Shown here: positions 1 through 11,040 of the stretch, one piece after another | Layout: each line of letters starts with the position of its first letter | Position numbering within the stretch: position 1 is the stretch's first letter | Assembly: GCA_963920525.1 (NCBI GenBank) | Contig: OY986438.1 | Span: forward strand, 121,527,420 to 121,591,419 | Origin: Dichetophora obliterata | Lineage: Eukaryota; Arthropoda; Insecta; Diptera; Sciomyzidae | Reading direction: 5' to 3' | Length of the DNA: 64,000 nucleotides | Program-made: the position numbers and the translations under genes | The notes under the pieces: generated by a model | Database searches by the model: none | What the model was told of the DNA's origin: nothing | The model's input: only the letters and a program-made list of their open reading frames with translations

Positions 1-139
1 TATAGTTCACTAGGAGCTAGAGGCGAATACAGCTTGTTAAAAATATACATTATAATTAATGAAATAATATTTAATAAATGATGCATTAATAACAATAATC
101 AAATAAAGAAAATAAATCGAAAAATTTAATATTACCATA

Positions 140-1605
140 TTTTTTTTAAAATAATTTTTTTTTTATTTTTTTTAAAGGCCTTATTGAGAGCAAAAACTTA
201 ATAAAAGTATTGTGGAGTCAGACTATAACAGCTAATAATGTGTCAATATCACTGTAATTGAGGTCTAAAAGCCAAAACTTTACCCTTTTGAGAAAAATGG
301 ATTGAACATGAATATTTCTTATTTCCGATGGAAGACTATTGAAAAGTCGAGGAGCAACAGAAGTAAAAAAGTTAAGAAATATTCTTAATGTGTGCGTTGG
401 AACCAGTGCTACATTGTATTCATTAACTCTCAAATGATAGGTATCTGAACGTCGTCACAGAAGATATCCAGATTTAATAAAAAAATGTTCAATACTTTAT
501 AGAAATATAAATGTTTCAAAGGAAGGACACTAAGTTCCTGAAAAGTAACAGGCTACTACAAAATCTGTTCTTATGACAAATTAAACGAATAGCATGCTTT
601 TGCGAAACGAGAAGAGGGTATATTTTATTCTTATAAGTACCTCCCCAACAAGCTAAACCATACTCAAGTTTAGAGTGAAATATACCATAGTAAATACACT
701 TGAGAAGAATAGGACTACAATATGATTTCAACAAATACAAATGCCTGGTGGCAGCCAAAAGATACTTTTTAAGTTCACGTGTATGAATTGTCCAATCCAT
801 ACCACTATCTAGCCAAATAACTAGATATCTAAAAGAATTAACCTTTACAATAGCGAAGCAATTTAATGAACAAGACTTATGATCACAGAACGTATGAATG
901 CAATCCGACCTAAACCAAATCTGTCACATTTACCACCATGAAAAAAAAAAATGAATCGAAGTTTACATTTTTAGCATTCACATTAAAAATCATTATTCTA
1001 GTTTTATCACTAAGTATCAGCTTATGAATCATAAACCAGTGCCTTAAAACAGCGAGATCATGGCTAATGTTAACAGACAATTGCAAGGGCGAGGCACAAG
1101 AAAAGGCATAGGCCATATCATCAGCAAAAGCATTGATGGAACTTTATTGAAAAAAGCGAATTTATAAAGATTAAAAACAATATAGGACCCACCACTGAGC
1201 CCTGAGGAACCCTTAATGTCAACAATTCTAATGAACTATAACAATTAAATATTTTTACTCGCTGCTTTCTGTTTTTTAAATAGGACTGAAACCATTTAAA
1301 GATAAATCCCCTAAAGCCAATCTTATAAATTTTATCAAGCAAAATTGTATGGTCCACTGTGTCAAACGCTTTAGTGATATCAACAAAAAGAGCTGCTGTT
1401 AACCGTTTATTATTAAGGCTGGAGTAAATGTTTGTACAGAAATTCAATAATGCGTCTTCTGTTGACAGGCCAGATCTGAAACCAAACTGGAGTTTACTGA
1501 AACAATTATATTTCTCCAAAAAGAGCACAATTCGAGATTTCATTAATTTTTCAAATATTTTAGAAAATACCGGAAGAAGTGAAATGTTAACTCATGCAGA
1601 AGAAG
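140..1605 (-). mobile_element. Degenerate non-LTR (CR1/Jockey-type) retrotransposon, 5'-truncated
   Basis: A LINE reverse transcriptase broken into several frames on the minus strand. Read from right to left, 1595-1543 gives ISLLPVFSKIFEK, the block that normally follows NYRP. 1543-1121 gives LQFGFRSGLST, the palm motif DITKAFDTVDH and VPQGSVVGPILFLIFIN. Across a frameshift near 1121 comes FADD, the catalytic box. 800-516 and 433-218 give the usual C-terminal regions (KLEYGLACWG; PRLFNSLPSEIR). T-rich DNA at 140-176 may be the A-rich 3' tail. The endonuclease and the N-terminal half are missing where the element meets a Tc1 remnant. Several frameshifts make it dead. The CR1/Jockey assignment is from motif style only. 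Confidence 0.87.
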
Positions 1606-2538
1606 AAATGCCATTGAAGTAGATCTTTCAGCATCATATCGATCCCAAACACACTGCCAAATGTGTTAAGGAGGGGTTTGCTGCAAACAAAATCGATATG
1701 TTGGATTGGCCTGCTCAATTGCCTGATCTCAATCCTATAGAGAATCTATGATAAATTGTAGATAGGAACATTGAACGAGAAAACTGCAAGGGAAAGGACT
1801 CTCTCTTCACACAAGCGGAATTGGCATGATACGCACCAAATATTAGCAAAAACTAAATTTTTCATGTGTTTCCTTACACCCAGAGAAAAAATGTTGTAAA
1901 TTTTAATATTCTCACTTCGATTTAACTATTTTTGCCTATGATTTAGCTTCAAAGGGTGAAATATTTATTCTAAAGTGTATCCACTTTGATTTTTATGTAA
2001 CAATGAAAAAGTTGATTAAAATGGTTTTCATACTTTAACTTAAGTGTATAAATATATGAACAGAAGTGTTAAAATATTTAATTTAACTATTCTCTAACTA
2101 TTGATGGAACTTTTACTATTGATTTCAGTCATTCCATTTAAAATTCTATTTTAAGTACTTATTATAAAGTGCCTTATTCTTTAAGTTAAAATGCAATCGT
2201 AATCAAATATTTATTTAAATATGGTTTTAGTTAAAATAAAGTGTTTCATATTAACTTTAACTATTTCAAGAATCAAGTATTTTCATATTTATTTTTACCA
2301 TGCGATTTTTCTCTGGGTGTTGTAATGTGCTTTAGTTTTGTTGCAGAAGTTTTAGTAATTATCCTATAGTTGTTTTAATATTTCTGTTTTAAATTAAATA
2401 TTATGTTAGTTTTTGTTTTGTTTATTACCTTAAATGTTTAAGTTCAATAGAAAACAATTATTTCAAAGCTTATTTTAAAATTATCTTTCATGAAATGCTT
2501 AAAAGGTGATTTTCGAGCCTTAGTTTTGTCTGACACTG
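1606..2538 (+). mobile_element. 3' half of a Tc1-like transposon, interrupted by a MITE
   Basis: Reading from about 1622 on the plus strand gives DPKHTAK, then [14 protein letters not shown] and a stop, the signature of the Tc1 catalytic domain. The usual QQDNDPKHT has become QHHIDPKHT, so the second catalytic aspartate is lost, while the E of NPIENL is still present. The terminal repeat CGAGCCTTAGTTTTGTCTGA continues as CACTG up to 2538 and is followed by TA (2539-2540), as expected for a Tc1 end. The 5' part is missing and abuts the LINE remnant. A 445-bp MITE at 1876-2320 splits it. Fossil element. Confidence 0.83.
1876..2320. mobile_element. 445-bp MITE with 15-bp perfect terminal inverted repeats
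   Basis: ACACCCAGAGAAAAA at 1876-1890 is exactly repeated in inverted form at 2306-2320. The interior is AT-rich, repeats TTTAACTAT-type words and has no reading frame. No clear target duplication is visible (TCCTT on the left, TGTAA on the right), so the superfamily is not assigned. It sits in the 3' untranslated part of the Tc1 remnant and is therefore younger than it. Confidence 0.82.
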
Positions 2539-2540
2539 TA

Positions 2541-3820
2541 TATAGTTATATAGAAATAATTTATTTTTAATATTTTTTTTATCATATCTTCAACCTTTTC
2601 TGGCAAACTTGTAGATTGTTTTCTCAAAATATTTCCTTTAATAATAGCAATAAATAATTCACTTAAATTTCTTTAAAATTATAGCAATTAAATTTTACTT
2701 ATCTGAGCTAGACATTGAGCCTAATGAATAAAACTTAAGCAATTGTATTTCCTTCAAATTTCTAAGGCATAGTTTAAAAATGATATAAATAGAAACTCAA
2801 GCAATACCTTTTCCTGTAAGCAGTTCCTCACTTCCCTAGGAAAAGGATTTTTTCATTATTTTTTTTTAACATATTGCTTTAAAGCTAAAAATAAACCAAG
2901 GAATTGCTTTTCGTAGTTAAGGAATTGCTCACCTTTTTACAAGCAACTCTACCCCTAGCTTGAACTTGTTGAAGTTAGTTTTTCAAGGTTATAATTTAGA
3001 GATTCAGGTCAAGTAATTTATGAAAGAAGGCAACAACAACTATTTGTTAGTTGTAATTTAACATTCGGTGCGTTCAGAAGTGATAATGGCGCTTTTAAAA
3101 TATTCGAAACAAAACCTGTAAATAACCCTTAAAAAATTTTTTTAAGTAAAGTCTTTTATTTAATTAAAAAAGTTAAAAATTACTTTTATTTATAAAAATA
3201 TAAGTTACAAGTTGAATTTTACTTTTATAAAAATATTTTTATAAATTTATAAATTTATAATATATAATTTATAAATTTACAATTTTATAAAAATTATAAA
3301 AATAAAAGTTTCCCTCTCTTTTAACTTTTAAACTTAAAAGTAAAATTTAAGAGTCTCCAAAGACTTTTATGTTTCAAAAAATATTTTATGAGTTTTTAAA
3401 TAAAAAGCACCGTTTTACGACAGAAGTTTAAGTCTATGCCCTTTATATAAGATTCTAGTATTCTTTAGCGTAAGTATTTATTCCCTGTAATGAAAATTTA
3501 AATAAAATAAAAAAAATAAAAATATCGGATATAGCAATTGTTTTCAAACTTCTGACGTGGCCTCTGTGTATTCTAGCTTTATTTTCTAGAAACAATTTTT
3601 TTTCTTGCAAATGTCTTCTTTTACTTTTGTCCTCCTAGATTGATCAAATCCCACACTGAGCAGTGTATAAAAAATATTTTTAAAATTATATTTTCTTGTG
3701 GTAATAGACGCAAGCAAAGTGAAACTATTCTAAGACGGTTGTCGGAAAAAACGTAAAAAGTTTCGCTTCAAAATATTCATACTTTTCAATACCTGCTATG
3801 AAATTTTTTAGATTTCAGTA
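2541..3820. other. AT-rich intergenic DNA, no gene seen
   Basis: Runs of A and T and short palindromic words such as TATAAATTTATAAATTTATA around 3240-3290. No reading frame of note, no RNA gene and no recognisable element end. Confidence 0.6.
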
Positions 3821-3822
3821 TA

Positions 3823-3857
3823 GGTCTGGCCAGACCTTTCCGTTGATGAAGAAGGGT
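3823..3857 (+). repeat. Direct repeat copy 1 (AGGTCTGGCC module)
   Basis: The word GGTCTGGCCAGACCTTTCCG followed by TTGATGAAGAAGGGT recurs with few changes at 5598-5632. The two copies lie just outside the terminal-repeat element at 3896-5489. The first half is a small palindrome (AGGTCTGGCCAGACCT). Function unknown. Confidence 0.7.
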
Positions 3858-3913
3858 ATAAATTGTAACATCCTTGTTGTTCTTAGAAAAATCGATATAT
3901 GGGCATTTCCATC

Positions 3914-5103
3914 GTAACTCACGCGACATGCGATCGACTTAAAGCTTCGTTTTCTCTGAAGCTTATGTTATTATTGTAAAAAATTTCTTATGTACATACA
4001 GTTATGTGAAAATAAATAGGGACACCTGTATTTTTATATTTAAAGCTGCATGGATTACATACAAGGTGCAACAGATATAGCATTAATTCCCTCTGGTGAT
4101 GGTTCCTCCTGATAAGGCGAGTATAAAACTTTATGGAATTTCCTCCCACATTGTAAAACTTTCAAGATACATTGTGTTGTACGGTTTTGGTACGTGTTTA
4201 GTATTATTGATCTAGAATCTAAACTACTCACCATAAAATAAAAAGTAATATTTTGTATTATAGAAAAAATATCAGCCTTTCCATCAATATATCAACCACT
4301 TTCGTGTCTTGTGCTGCAGCTGAGCTAAAATTTTGAAATTACTCAACGAAATATCAAAAAATTTTGTATCTTTTGTTTTAGCGGAGCTGTAATCGTCCAA
4401 ATTTAAAAGTCTTTTTTGCATGTAAAAATACACTTAATCAACAGTATTTTTTTAAATTCTAACTTTGGACAGTAACAGCTCCGCTAAAACAAAAGATAAA
4501 AAATTTGTCGATATTTTGTTGGATAATCTCAAAATTGTTTCTCCGCTACAGCACATGACACAAAAGCGATTGATATTCTTATGAAAAATCTGATATTTTT
4601 TCTAAAATACAAAATATTATTTTTTTATTTTATGGTGAGTAGTTTAGATTCTAGATCAATAGTACTAAACACGTAGCAAAACCGTAAAACACCCTGTATC
4701 TTGAAAGTTTTACAATGCGGGAGGAAATTTCATAAAGTGTTATACTTGTCTTATCATAAAGAATCACCAGCCGAGGAAATTAATGCTATATCTGTAGCAC
4801 TTTGCATATAGTTCATTCAGCTTCAAATATAAAAATATAGGTGTCCCTATTTATTTTCACATGACTGTATGTATTACAAGACATCGCAATGGTAACTCAC
4901 GCGACAAAAAAGGAACTGTGTTTTACAAGTAAGTTTACATTGTAAAAACTCAGCGAATTTTCCCATATAATTTATTTTTGTTTTTAAGTTTTAAATAATG
5001 GGAAAACAGTGAAGTTTCATAATAATGTCACTTTACCTATATACTTTGCTTTTTTAAAAATATATTGAGTTTCCAAAAAATATTTGCCGTAACTCACGCG
5101 ACA
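3914..5103 (+). repeat. Three copies of GTAACTCACGCGACA
   Basis: Exact 15-mers at 3914-3928, 4892-4906 and 5089-5103, all in the same orientation and unusually GC-rich for their surroundings. The first lies just inside the left end of the 3896-5489 element; the other two lie right of the nested MITE. They could be internal repeats or protein-binding sites of that element. That role is an inference. Confidence 0.75.
3999..4867. mobile_element. 869-bp fold-back MITE with TA target duplication
   Basis: Nearly the whole element is one palindrome. Arms of about 400 bp run from CAGTTATGTGAAAATAAATA at 3999 and its inverted counterpart ending ACTG at 4867, with a loop around 4400-4480. It is flanked by TA at 3997-3998 and 4868-4869. 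Removing it restores TACATATGTA, a palindromic target, as Tc1/mariner elements often prefer. No coding capacity. Confidence 0.88.
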
Positions 5104-5597
5104 TAACCCACTCGACACAATTTTCTTAAATTTAAATTGGGTGATTAAGTAATTAGGTAGTAAAGTAATTATGTAATATAGTAATTAACAAACAAAACTA
5201 ATATATTGTCCTTTTTTTGACTCAACCATTTTTCTATTACCTTTAGCCAATGCCTTGCATTTTTTCTAAAACAAAAAGTTTACGAAACATTTACTAAACA
5301 TTTACGAAAAAGGAAACTACATTTGTAAACAGTGCAGACGATTTGATCATCTGGTCAATGAATTTATATAGAAATTTCTTAAATTAATAAAATTAAAATG
5401 TTTCTCTTAATAATATCATTAAATACAAAGCTTTTAATAAGTTTTAAGTTTTTGGTCACGGTTGACTTTTTTCTGAAAATGCCCATATACTCACTTCTTT
5501 CCACTATAATATAAGAAAAACTTGGTTTTACAATGTCTGAAAATTTCGAGAGGATACCTTAAACATTTCTGTGAAAAATGACTTTCAAAGTTTGAAA

Positions 5598-5632
5598 AGG
5601 TCTGGCCAAACCTTTCCGTTGACAGAAGGGTA
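5598..5632 (+). repeat. Direct repeat copy 2 (AGGTCTGGCC module)
   Basis: Second copy of the module at 3823-3857, with one change in the palindrome (GGTCTGGCCAAACCTTTCCG) and a 3-base deletion before AGAAGGGT. See the first copy. Confidence 0.7.
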
Positions 5633-6136
5633 ACATTTTTTTGTGAGGCATATAATGTTCTCACAATAAGCCCTTTGCATAATTAATAAGCAATTATTTG
5701 TAAAAACTGGTTTCGGTTTCGGTTGGGCACTAATTATCACTTTAAAAAGATATCGGAAAAACTTATATATTATATTTGGACACATAACAATATCTCTTAG
5801 TGTAATATCTTTTCACATATCGTTATCCAAATATTTACAAAATAAATATATGATTTTTGAATATGATAAAAAAATTATATTTATATAAATGTGCGCGAGA
5901 TTCTTGACCATGCACGCATGAAGGCAATTGTTTTCCCCTAACCGAGTGTTTCCTTTAAATATTGTGTATCGAAATAAAATTTGACATCATTCATCAGATG
6001 GGGACATATTTATAAAAGGCGGTTATTTCTACATAATGACCTTGAGTTATGATTCATATAATTTTCTCTATTTTGCAAACGAAATCTATCCCAAGAACGT
6101 AGTTAATTAACATTTTCTTCATCAATCTTCTTGCAG

Positions 6137-6236
6137 GATATTGTACCGATGGAACAAGTTAGCTCAATGGTCTCCAATGGCGGCGGTAGCGTCACAATTC
6201 AACGTGATGATGAGTATAGGAATCGTATAATGAAGA
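6137..6236 (+). CDS. Candidate internal coding exon of an unidentified host gene
   Basis: A 100-bp exon candidate follows a pyrimidine-rich acceptor (CTTCTTGCAG, AG at 6135-6136) and ends at a strong donor (A|GTAAGA, GT at 6237). Only the frame starting at 6137 is open throughout; it reads DIVPMEQVSSMVSNGGG, then SVTIQRDDEYRNRIMK, and ends in phase 1. The other two frames hit stops. The exon is less AT-rich than its flanks, and its codons look used. The next exon must supply two bases; the candidate at 41575 does, giving Thr at the junction. I do not recognise the protein. It could also be a chance open stretch, but the paired splice sites and composition argue for a real exon. Confidence 0.5.
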
Positions 6237-6540
6237 GTAAGAAATTCTATCCAAGTGAAAATCTTAGAGCGTAATTAATTTAATATATTTGACATTACTA
6301 ATAGACAAACACAGTTAGAGACAAATATAATTGTACAACTTTACTTAAATCATTCACACAAACACACACATATGTATTTACCTTCATGCACACACGTACA
6401 ATGCACATTCAAAACTAAACCTATACATAAATTAAGACATTAGCGTACTGTTTTTGCTTTAACTCATATTAGCTTAGAATGTTGTGCATGCGCATGAGCT
6501 TAATTAAATAAAAGCTTTTGTTTTTCTAATGCTTAATTTT

Positions 6541-6660
6541 TGCTACTGCCGCTGCTGCTGCTGTGACTGCTGCGCTGCTGTACCAACTTCTGTTACTGCT
6601 GCTGCTATAATTGCTGCTGTTACAATTGCTGCTGCTGTTGGCTGCTTAACAACATCGTCA
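6541..6660 (-). repeat. Impure (GCT)n/(CAG)n trinucleotide tract
   Basis: Clusters of GCTGCT units interrupted by GTT, ATT and TAC triplets. On the minus strand they read as runs of Ala and Gln. A minus-strand frame spans 6755-6543, but it consists mainly of the repeat and I do not treat it as a gene. Confidence 0.75.
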
Positions 6661-7600
6661 TCATCATTACCATCATCATAATCTTTTATTACGCTCATGC
6701 TATAATCATTGGATTTTGCTTGTAGTACGTGGAATGGGTGAGTTGTGCTTAACAATATTTAGGCATTACTTTGAATTAGTTACTTAATAAGAAAGTTCAA
6801 AAGTACAAGTTGAGTGAGCCACACACACCTTATATTTATGAATGTATGTGTGCAAAGCTTAAAGCTACAATATTGATGTGTGGCTATAAGCTTGCAAGTG
6901 AGTGTACAACTTACACACACTTGCAGATTGCATGCAACAAAGTGTGGCCTCAACTTCGCATGTTCAACATGAAGGTCACCTTCTTGTTGACATGCTGCTC
7001 CATGATGTTTAGTCCTGTAGCTATCTGGTATGTATTAACGACCGTTCGATGCTTACAAAACTCATTGCATTATTTACTGCTACTTGCATAAATTTAAAAC
7101 GCTAATTAGATTGTAGAATAGACAATGAATAGCTTTGTCGTGACTCGCATTAATTTCATTCATGTTATGTTAAATTCTCATACTAGTTTTGCATGTTTTT
7201 TTAGATATTTGATAAATATATCCAATTTACAATGTCTTGTAAAAATTGTAAATAGTTATGGAAATTGAGAAATGAATAAGGTTTTTAGTTGACAACAATG
7301 GAGAAATGAAATGTAATAGAACACGATAAAGCCCATAAAATAACACGTTAAACAGATAATTCCAATTATACAAGCAAAGATATTTAAAAAAATGAGATGT
7401 TTTCATATGCAAAAGAGCCAGTTTCTCTTCGATGGATGCTTAAAAACATTAAAGAAAAAAACATATATTTATTACAATTTACAATAACATAACAAAGGAC
7501 TAAAAATTTAAGTCGAAATAACACTACTAAACAAGGTTTTTCACAACGAATGGCGATAACATTTTTTATAGTAAAATTTCCCGTAGAATCCGAATATCAC
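6661..7600. other. Intergenic or intronic DNA, no gene seen
   Basis: Unique-looking sequence with short dinucleotide ACAC stretches near 6820-6920. Plus frame 6810-7091 and minus frame 7412-7227 are open but show no known motif, splice signals or codon bias, so they are not called. Confidence 0.5.
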
Positions 7601-7625
7601 AATGATTTTTTTCGAATAGGCCCAA

Positions 7626-9935
7626 TTTATTTATTTTTTATTTATTTATTTATTGCTTGTCAAACAGAGATGACATCTCTTACAGACTATACAAAATAAT
7701 TGATTACATAAAAATTACAAATAACTTAAAAAAATAATAACAAATAACATAAATTAAAAACGTTCGAGTACCCCTATTTGGTTAAGGACTAGAAAGAGAT
7801 TGCTTTTAAAACAATGTCTAGAACAATTATTAAAAATATCAATATCAGCTAACAATAAATTAGTTATGCGAAGACAATAAGCCAATAGATCTTGCTGAGC
7901 AAAGTTGCTTCTCAGTGTTTTGCAACGAAAATGGAAACATCCTCTTAGGTTTCTACTAGGTGAATAAAAATTAATCATGGTTAAGATACATGGACATTGA
8001 ATATTACAGTGAATGACATCTCTAATAAAAACAACAGAATACATTATGCGGCGACATTCAAGTGAATTCAGACTAAACAAAGCACAACGTGTTTTATATG
8101 AAGGTAAATTGATTTGCCAATTCAACTTTGAGAACAGATATTTAGAAAAAACTTTCTGGACTCTCTCCAGTCTCCGAATATGCGAGGCATATGAGGGATT
8201 CCATATGACACAACAGTATTCTAGGTAAGGTCTTACCAGGCATTCAAATAGTACCTTGATTGTAAGAGGATTTCTAAAATCTTTAGAGTTCCTCTTTAAA
8301 AATCCTAGCATAGAGTAGGCCTTAGGTATGACATAATCAAAATGATCTTTGAAATTAAGCTGGCGATCAAAAATTACGCCTAAATCTTTTTTAAGATATA
8401 CTCTATCAAGAGTGAGATTATTAATACTGTAGCTATAAAATATTGCTGAACTGATTCTATAAAAAGAGAACGATTGACATTTTGAAATATTAAGACAAAG
8501 ATTATTAGAGGTACACCACGAGGCAACTGAGTTTAAATCAGTCTGTAAAAGACAACAATCTTCAACAGACTTTACGGAACGATATAATTTTAAGTCATCT
8601 GCAAACAACAGACACTGAGAATATTTAATAACATGGGGAAGATCATTAATGAAAAGTAAGAACAACAACGGACCAAGGTGACTTCCTTGAGGGACACCAG
8701 ATGACACACTTATAGGACACGAAAGGGAATCATTTATTTTTACAAGTTGTACACGGTTACATAAGTATGAGTTCAACCATTTAATAAACTCACCACGGAA
8801 TCCTAGACACTCAAGTTTGAACACTAAAGAGGCATGGTGTACCTTGTCAAAAGCTTTAGCAAAGTCAGTAAATATGACATCGGTTTGCAAACGACTAACA
8901 AATGAATTAACAATGTAATTAGAAAACAAAACTAGATTAGTAACAGTTGATTTACCAGCACGGAATCCATGTTGATACTCAGACAAAACATTAACAAAAC
9001 ATGGTGAAATTTTTTCACAAACTATTTTTTCAAAAAGTTTTGGTATTGCACAGATTATAGAAATTGGTCTATAGTTGCAAACGTCTTCCTTCGGACCAGA
9101 CTTATAGATTGGAACAATATGAGATACTTTCCAAGAATCTAGGAACGCTCCAGTGGCAATAGACTTATTAAAAATTAGGTACAAAGGATATGCTAATGAC
9201 TTTGCACAAAGTTTTAACAAAATTGGTGTAATACCGTCAGGTCCTTCAGATGTTTTTCCTTTTATATCCTGCAGTGAAAGTTCAACATCAAATTCAGTAA
9301 TATTAATGGTGCTTATGTCGCACATAGCATTAGGCACCCTAAAATTGGAAACGTCAAAACTATCATTAGAGTAAGCAGATTTAAAATTTTCAGCAAAAAA
9401 GTTGCAAATAGTTTCGGTATCCTCTGAGCAATCGTCAAGATAACGCATTAGACTAGGCAAGCCATTAGTTTTTCTTTTAGTATTCAAATAAGACCAAAAA
9501 AATTTACTATTATTTTGTAGTTCGTCTTCAGTAGACAATAAATACGATTTATAAAGAAATTTGTTGAGTGTGTCAAAATTGAGTTGGCAAGTCAAATACA
9601 TGGATTTAAGACGAATATCTTCTTTCGATTCACGAAATCGCTTATATGCTTTATTTTTTTTGTTTTTAAGATTACATAGTCTCTTATTGAACCACGGAGG
9701 ATTATTATTTTTTTTTACTGTTTTTAAAGGCACAAATTTTATAATTGCATCTTTAAAGTTAGTTAAAAATTTATCATACATGCAATTAAGACTAAGTCCT
9801 AAGAACATTGAGTCCCAATTACAAGAATGAAGATACCATATAAATGGCAAAATTAAAAAAGTCCCCTTTTGAGAGTAGTACTTTACATAAATGCTTGTAA
9901 AAACTTTAAGTTTCTGCCAATGAATCGCCAAAATG
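7626..9935 (-). mobile_element. 5'-truncated CR1/Jockey-type LINE with TTTA-repeat tail
   Basis: Carries a long reverse-transcriptase frame (7754-9931) followed by a short 3' untranslated region and an A-rich tail. On the plus strand the tail shows as TTTATTTATTTATTTATT at 7626-7655. The 5' boundary is unclear, somewhere at 9800-9935, because the endonuclease domain is missing. Truncation at the 5' end is the normal outcome of target-primed reverse transcription. The intact frame suggests a fairly recent insertion. Confidence 0.88.
7754..9931 (-). CDS. LINE ORF2 reverse transcriptase, N-terminally truncated, uninterrupted frame
   Basis: Would copy element RNA into DNA at the target site. About 725 residues are open from a non-ATG position (TTG at 9931) to a stop at 7754. 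Visible blocks are SEGPDGITP (about 229-236), NYRPISI (286-292), QHGFRAGKST (320-329), palm motif FTDFAKAFD with its Asp at 356, SSGVPQGSHLGP (411-422), catalytic FADD (443-446) and DLGVIFD further on. The order is that of CR1/Jockey-clade LINEs. The first ~40 residues probably include flanking DNA. The apurinic endonuclease that should precede it is missing, so the copy cannot move by itself although its RT core is complete. No frameshift seen. Confidence 0.92.
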   Translation of the reverse strand: MAIHWQKLKVFTSIYVKYYSQKGTFLILPFIWYLHSCNWDSMFLGLSLNCMYDKFLTNFKDAIIKFVPLKTVKKNNNPPWFNKRLCNLKNKKNKAYKRFRESKEDIRLKSMYLTCQLNFDTLNKFLYKSYLLSTEDELQNNSKFFWSYLNTKRKTNGLPSLMRYLDDCSEDTETICNFFAENFKSAYSNDSFDVSNFRVPNAMCDISTINITEFDVELSLQDIKGKTSEGPDGITPILLKLCAKSLAYPLYLIFNKSIATGAFLDSWKVSHIVPIYKSGPKEDVCNYRPISIICAIPKLFEKIVCEKISPCFVNVLSEYQHGFRAGKSTVTNLVLFSNYIVNSFVSRLQTDVIFTDFAKAFDKVHHASLVFKLECLGFRGEFIKWLNSYLCNRVQLVKINDSLSCPISVSSGVPQGSHLGPLLFLLFINDLPHVIKYSQCLLFADDLKLYRSVKSVEDCCLLQTDLNSVASWCTSNNLCLNISKCQSFSFYRISSAIFYSYSINNLTLDRVYLKKDLGVIFDRQLNFKDHFDYVIPKAYSMLGFLKRNSKDFRNPLTIKVLFECLVRPYLEYCCVIWNPSYASHIRRLERVQKVFSKYLFSKLNWQINLPSYKTRCALFSLNSLECRRIMYSVVFIRDVIHCNIQCPCILTMINFYSPSRNLRGCFHFRCKTLRSNFAQQDLLAYCLRITNLLLADIDIFNNCSRHCFKSNLFLVLNQIGVLERF

Positions 9936-10149
9936 TTGCATATTACAGAGGAGAATCAGACAAAAATTTTAAGGCATATAACGTGCCATTGTGTCAGTGA
10001 TAATATGGCTGTAATGATCGAATGTAGTAAATATTTTTTCCGATTTTTTTTAAAATTCAAGTTTGAAAAAAAAATGTTTTGGGTCACAAAAAGTTAGCCC
10101 TCCCATCTGATAGAAAATTTTAAGCAATATTTTTGAAGAAAAGTAATAA

Positions 10150-11040
10150 TTTACAAAACTATTGCAGTTTTTAACCAGGGTTTGCATTTGCTCATTCATG
10201 AACTGCTCATTTCTGCTTCTATTCATTCATTTAAGAATATGAAAAAAGATCAAAGTGAGCAGCTCTTTTTCCTGAAGAGCTGAGCAGATTTTTTTTGTTC
10301 ATGAACTGAAGAAGAGGAAACCAGTTTGTGAACAAGAATATTTTTTACTCTTGCGAAGAAACTGTTGCTATTCATCTCTTCTTCAATTCTTCACTTGTCG
10401 TTCGTTGGCTCTTCATTTATTCATTAATTGTTCATGAAGTGGTGAAGGCAACGGATGATACTCACTTGTTCACTGGCAATGGATGGTTTGTATCAGAGAA
10501 GGAATTCGGTGCTGGTAACAAGTGATAACAAAGAAAAAGTTCATTGTCACAATGTATCATACATTAAAATTGGTCCAAAGTATGCGTTTTTACGCTCAAT
10601 GAATCTTTGTTCTTAACTTTTCTTAAAGTTCTTAAAGTTAACAGTATTTATGAAATGTTGCTTAAAATCAAAGAACATTTCATTGTGTGTAAGTACAAAG
10701 TTCTTTGATTTTTATGAACATTTTCTTATAGCCAAAGAAAAGTTTCTTTAAATGTATGAAATAGTTCTTGCATATAAAGAACAGATTCCTTGATTTAAAG
10801 TACGCAGTTCCTTGCTACAAAGAACTGATACATTACATTTATGAAAAATTTCTTATATTTAAAGAATAATTTACATTGACTTAATATATGCAGTTCATTG
10901 TCACAAAGGACTGATACATACAATTAAGGTAAAAAGTTCTTATAGTTAATGAACCATCGTTCATGCCCATCGGCATTGAGTTGTGGTATGCAGTTCATTA
11001 CCTCAATGAATGGATACATTAAATTTTAGTGAAAATACCC
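10150..11040. repeat. GAAC/GTTC-rich degenerate repeat region
   Basis: Many short, loosely spaced words such as AAGTTCTT, AAAGAAC, TGAACTG and TTCATTG on both strands, spaced by 20-50 bases. A related, more regular array lies at 12340-13080. No protein motif. Looks like decayed minisatellite DNA. Confidence 0.55.

Larger units (their letters stand above)
3896..5489. mobile_element. Non-autonomous DNA element with TATATGGGCATTT ends, containing a nested MITE
   Basis: TATATGGGCATTTCC at 3896-3910 is matched in inverted form by GAAAATGCCCATATA at 5475-5489. Both copies begin with TA, which could be the target duplication. Without the nested 869-bp MITE the element would be about 720 bp. It contains the 15-base word GTAACTCACGCGACA three times (3914, 4892, 5089). 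No coding capacity. The superfamily is uncertain; a TA duplication would suit Tc1/mariner. Confidence 0.55.

Noticed and set aside
6543..6755. Minus-strand frame rich in Ala and Gln
   Set aside because: Mostly the translated (CAG)n tract; no splice or start context.
6810..7091. 93-codon plus-strand frame with Cys residues and a hydrophobic stretch
   Set aside because: No family motif, no splice or promoter context; an open frame of this length is expected by chance in a 64-kb window.
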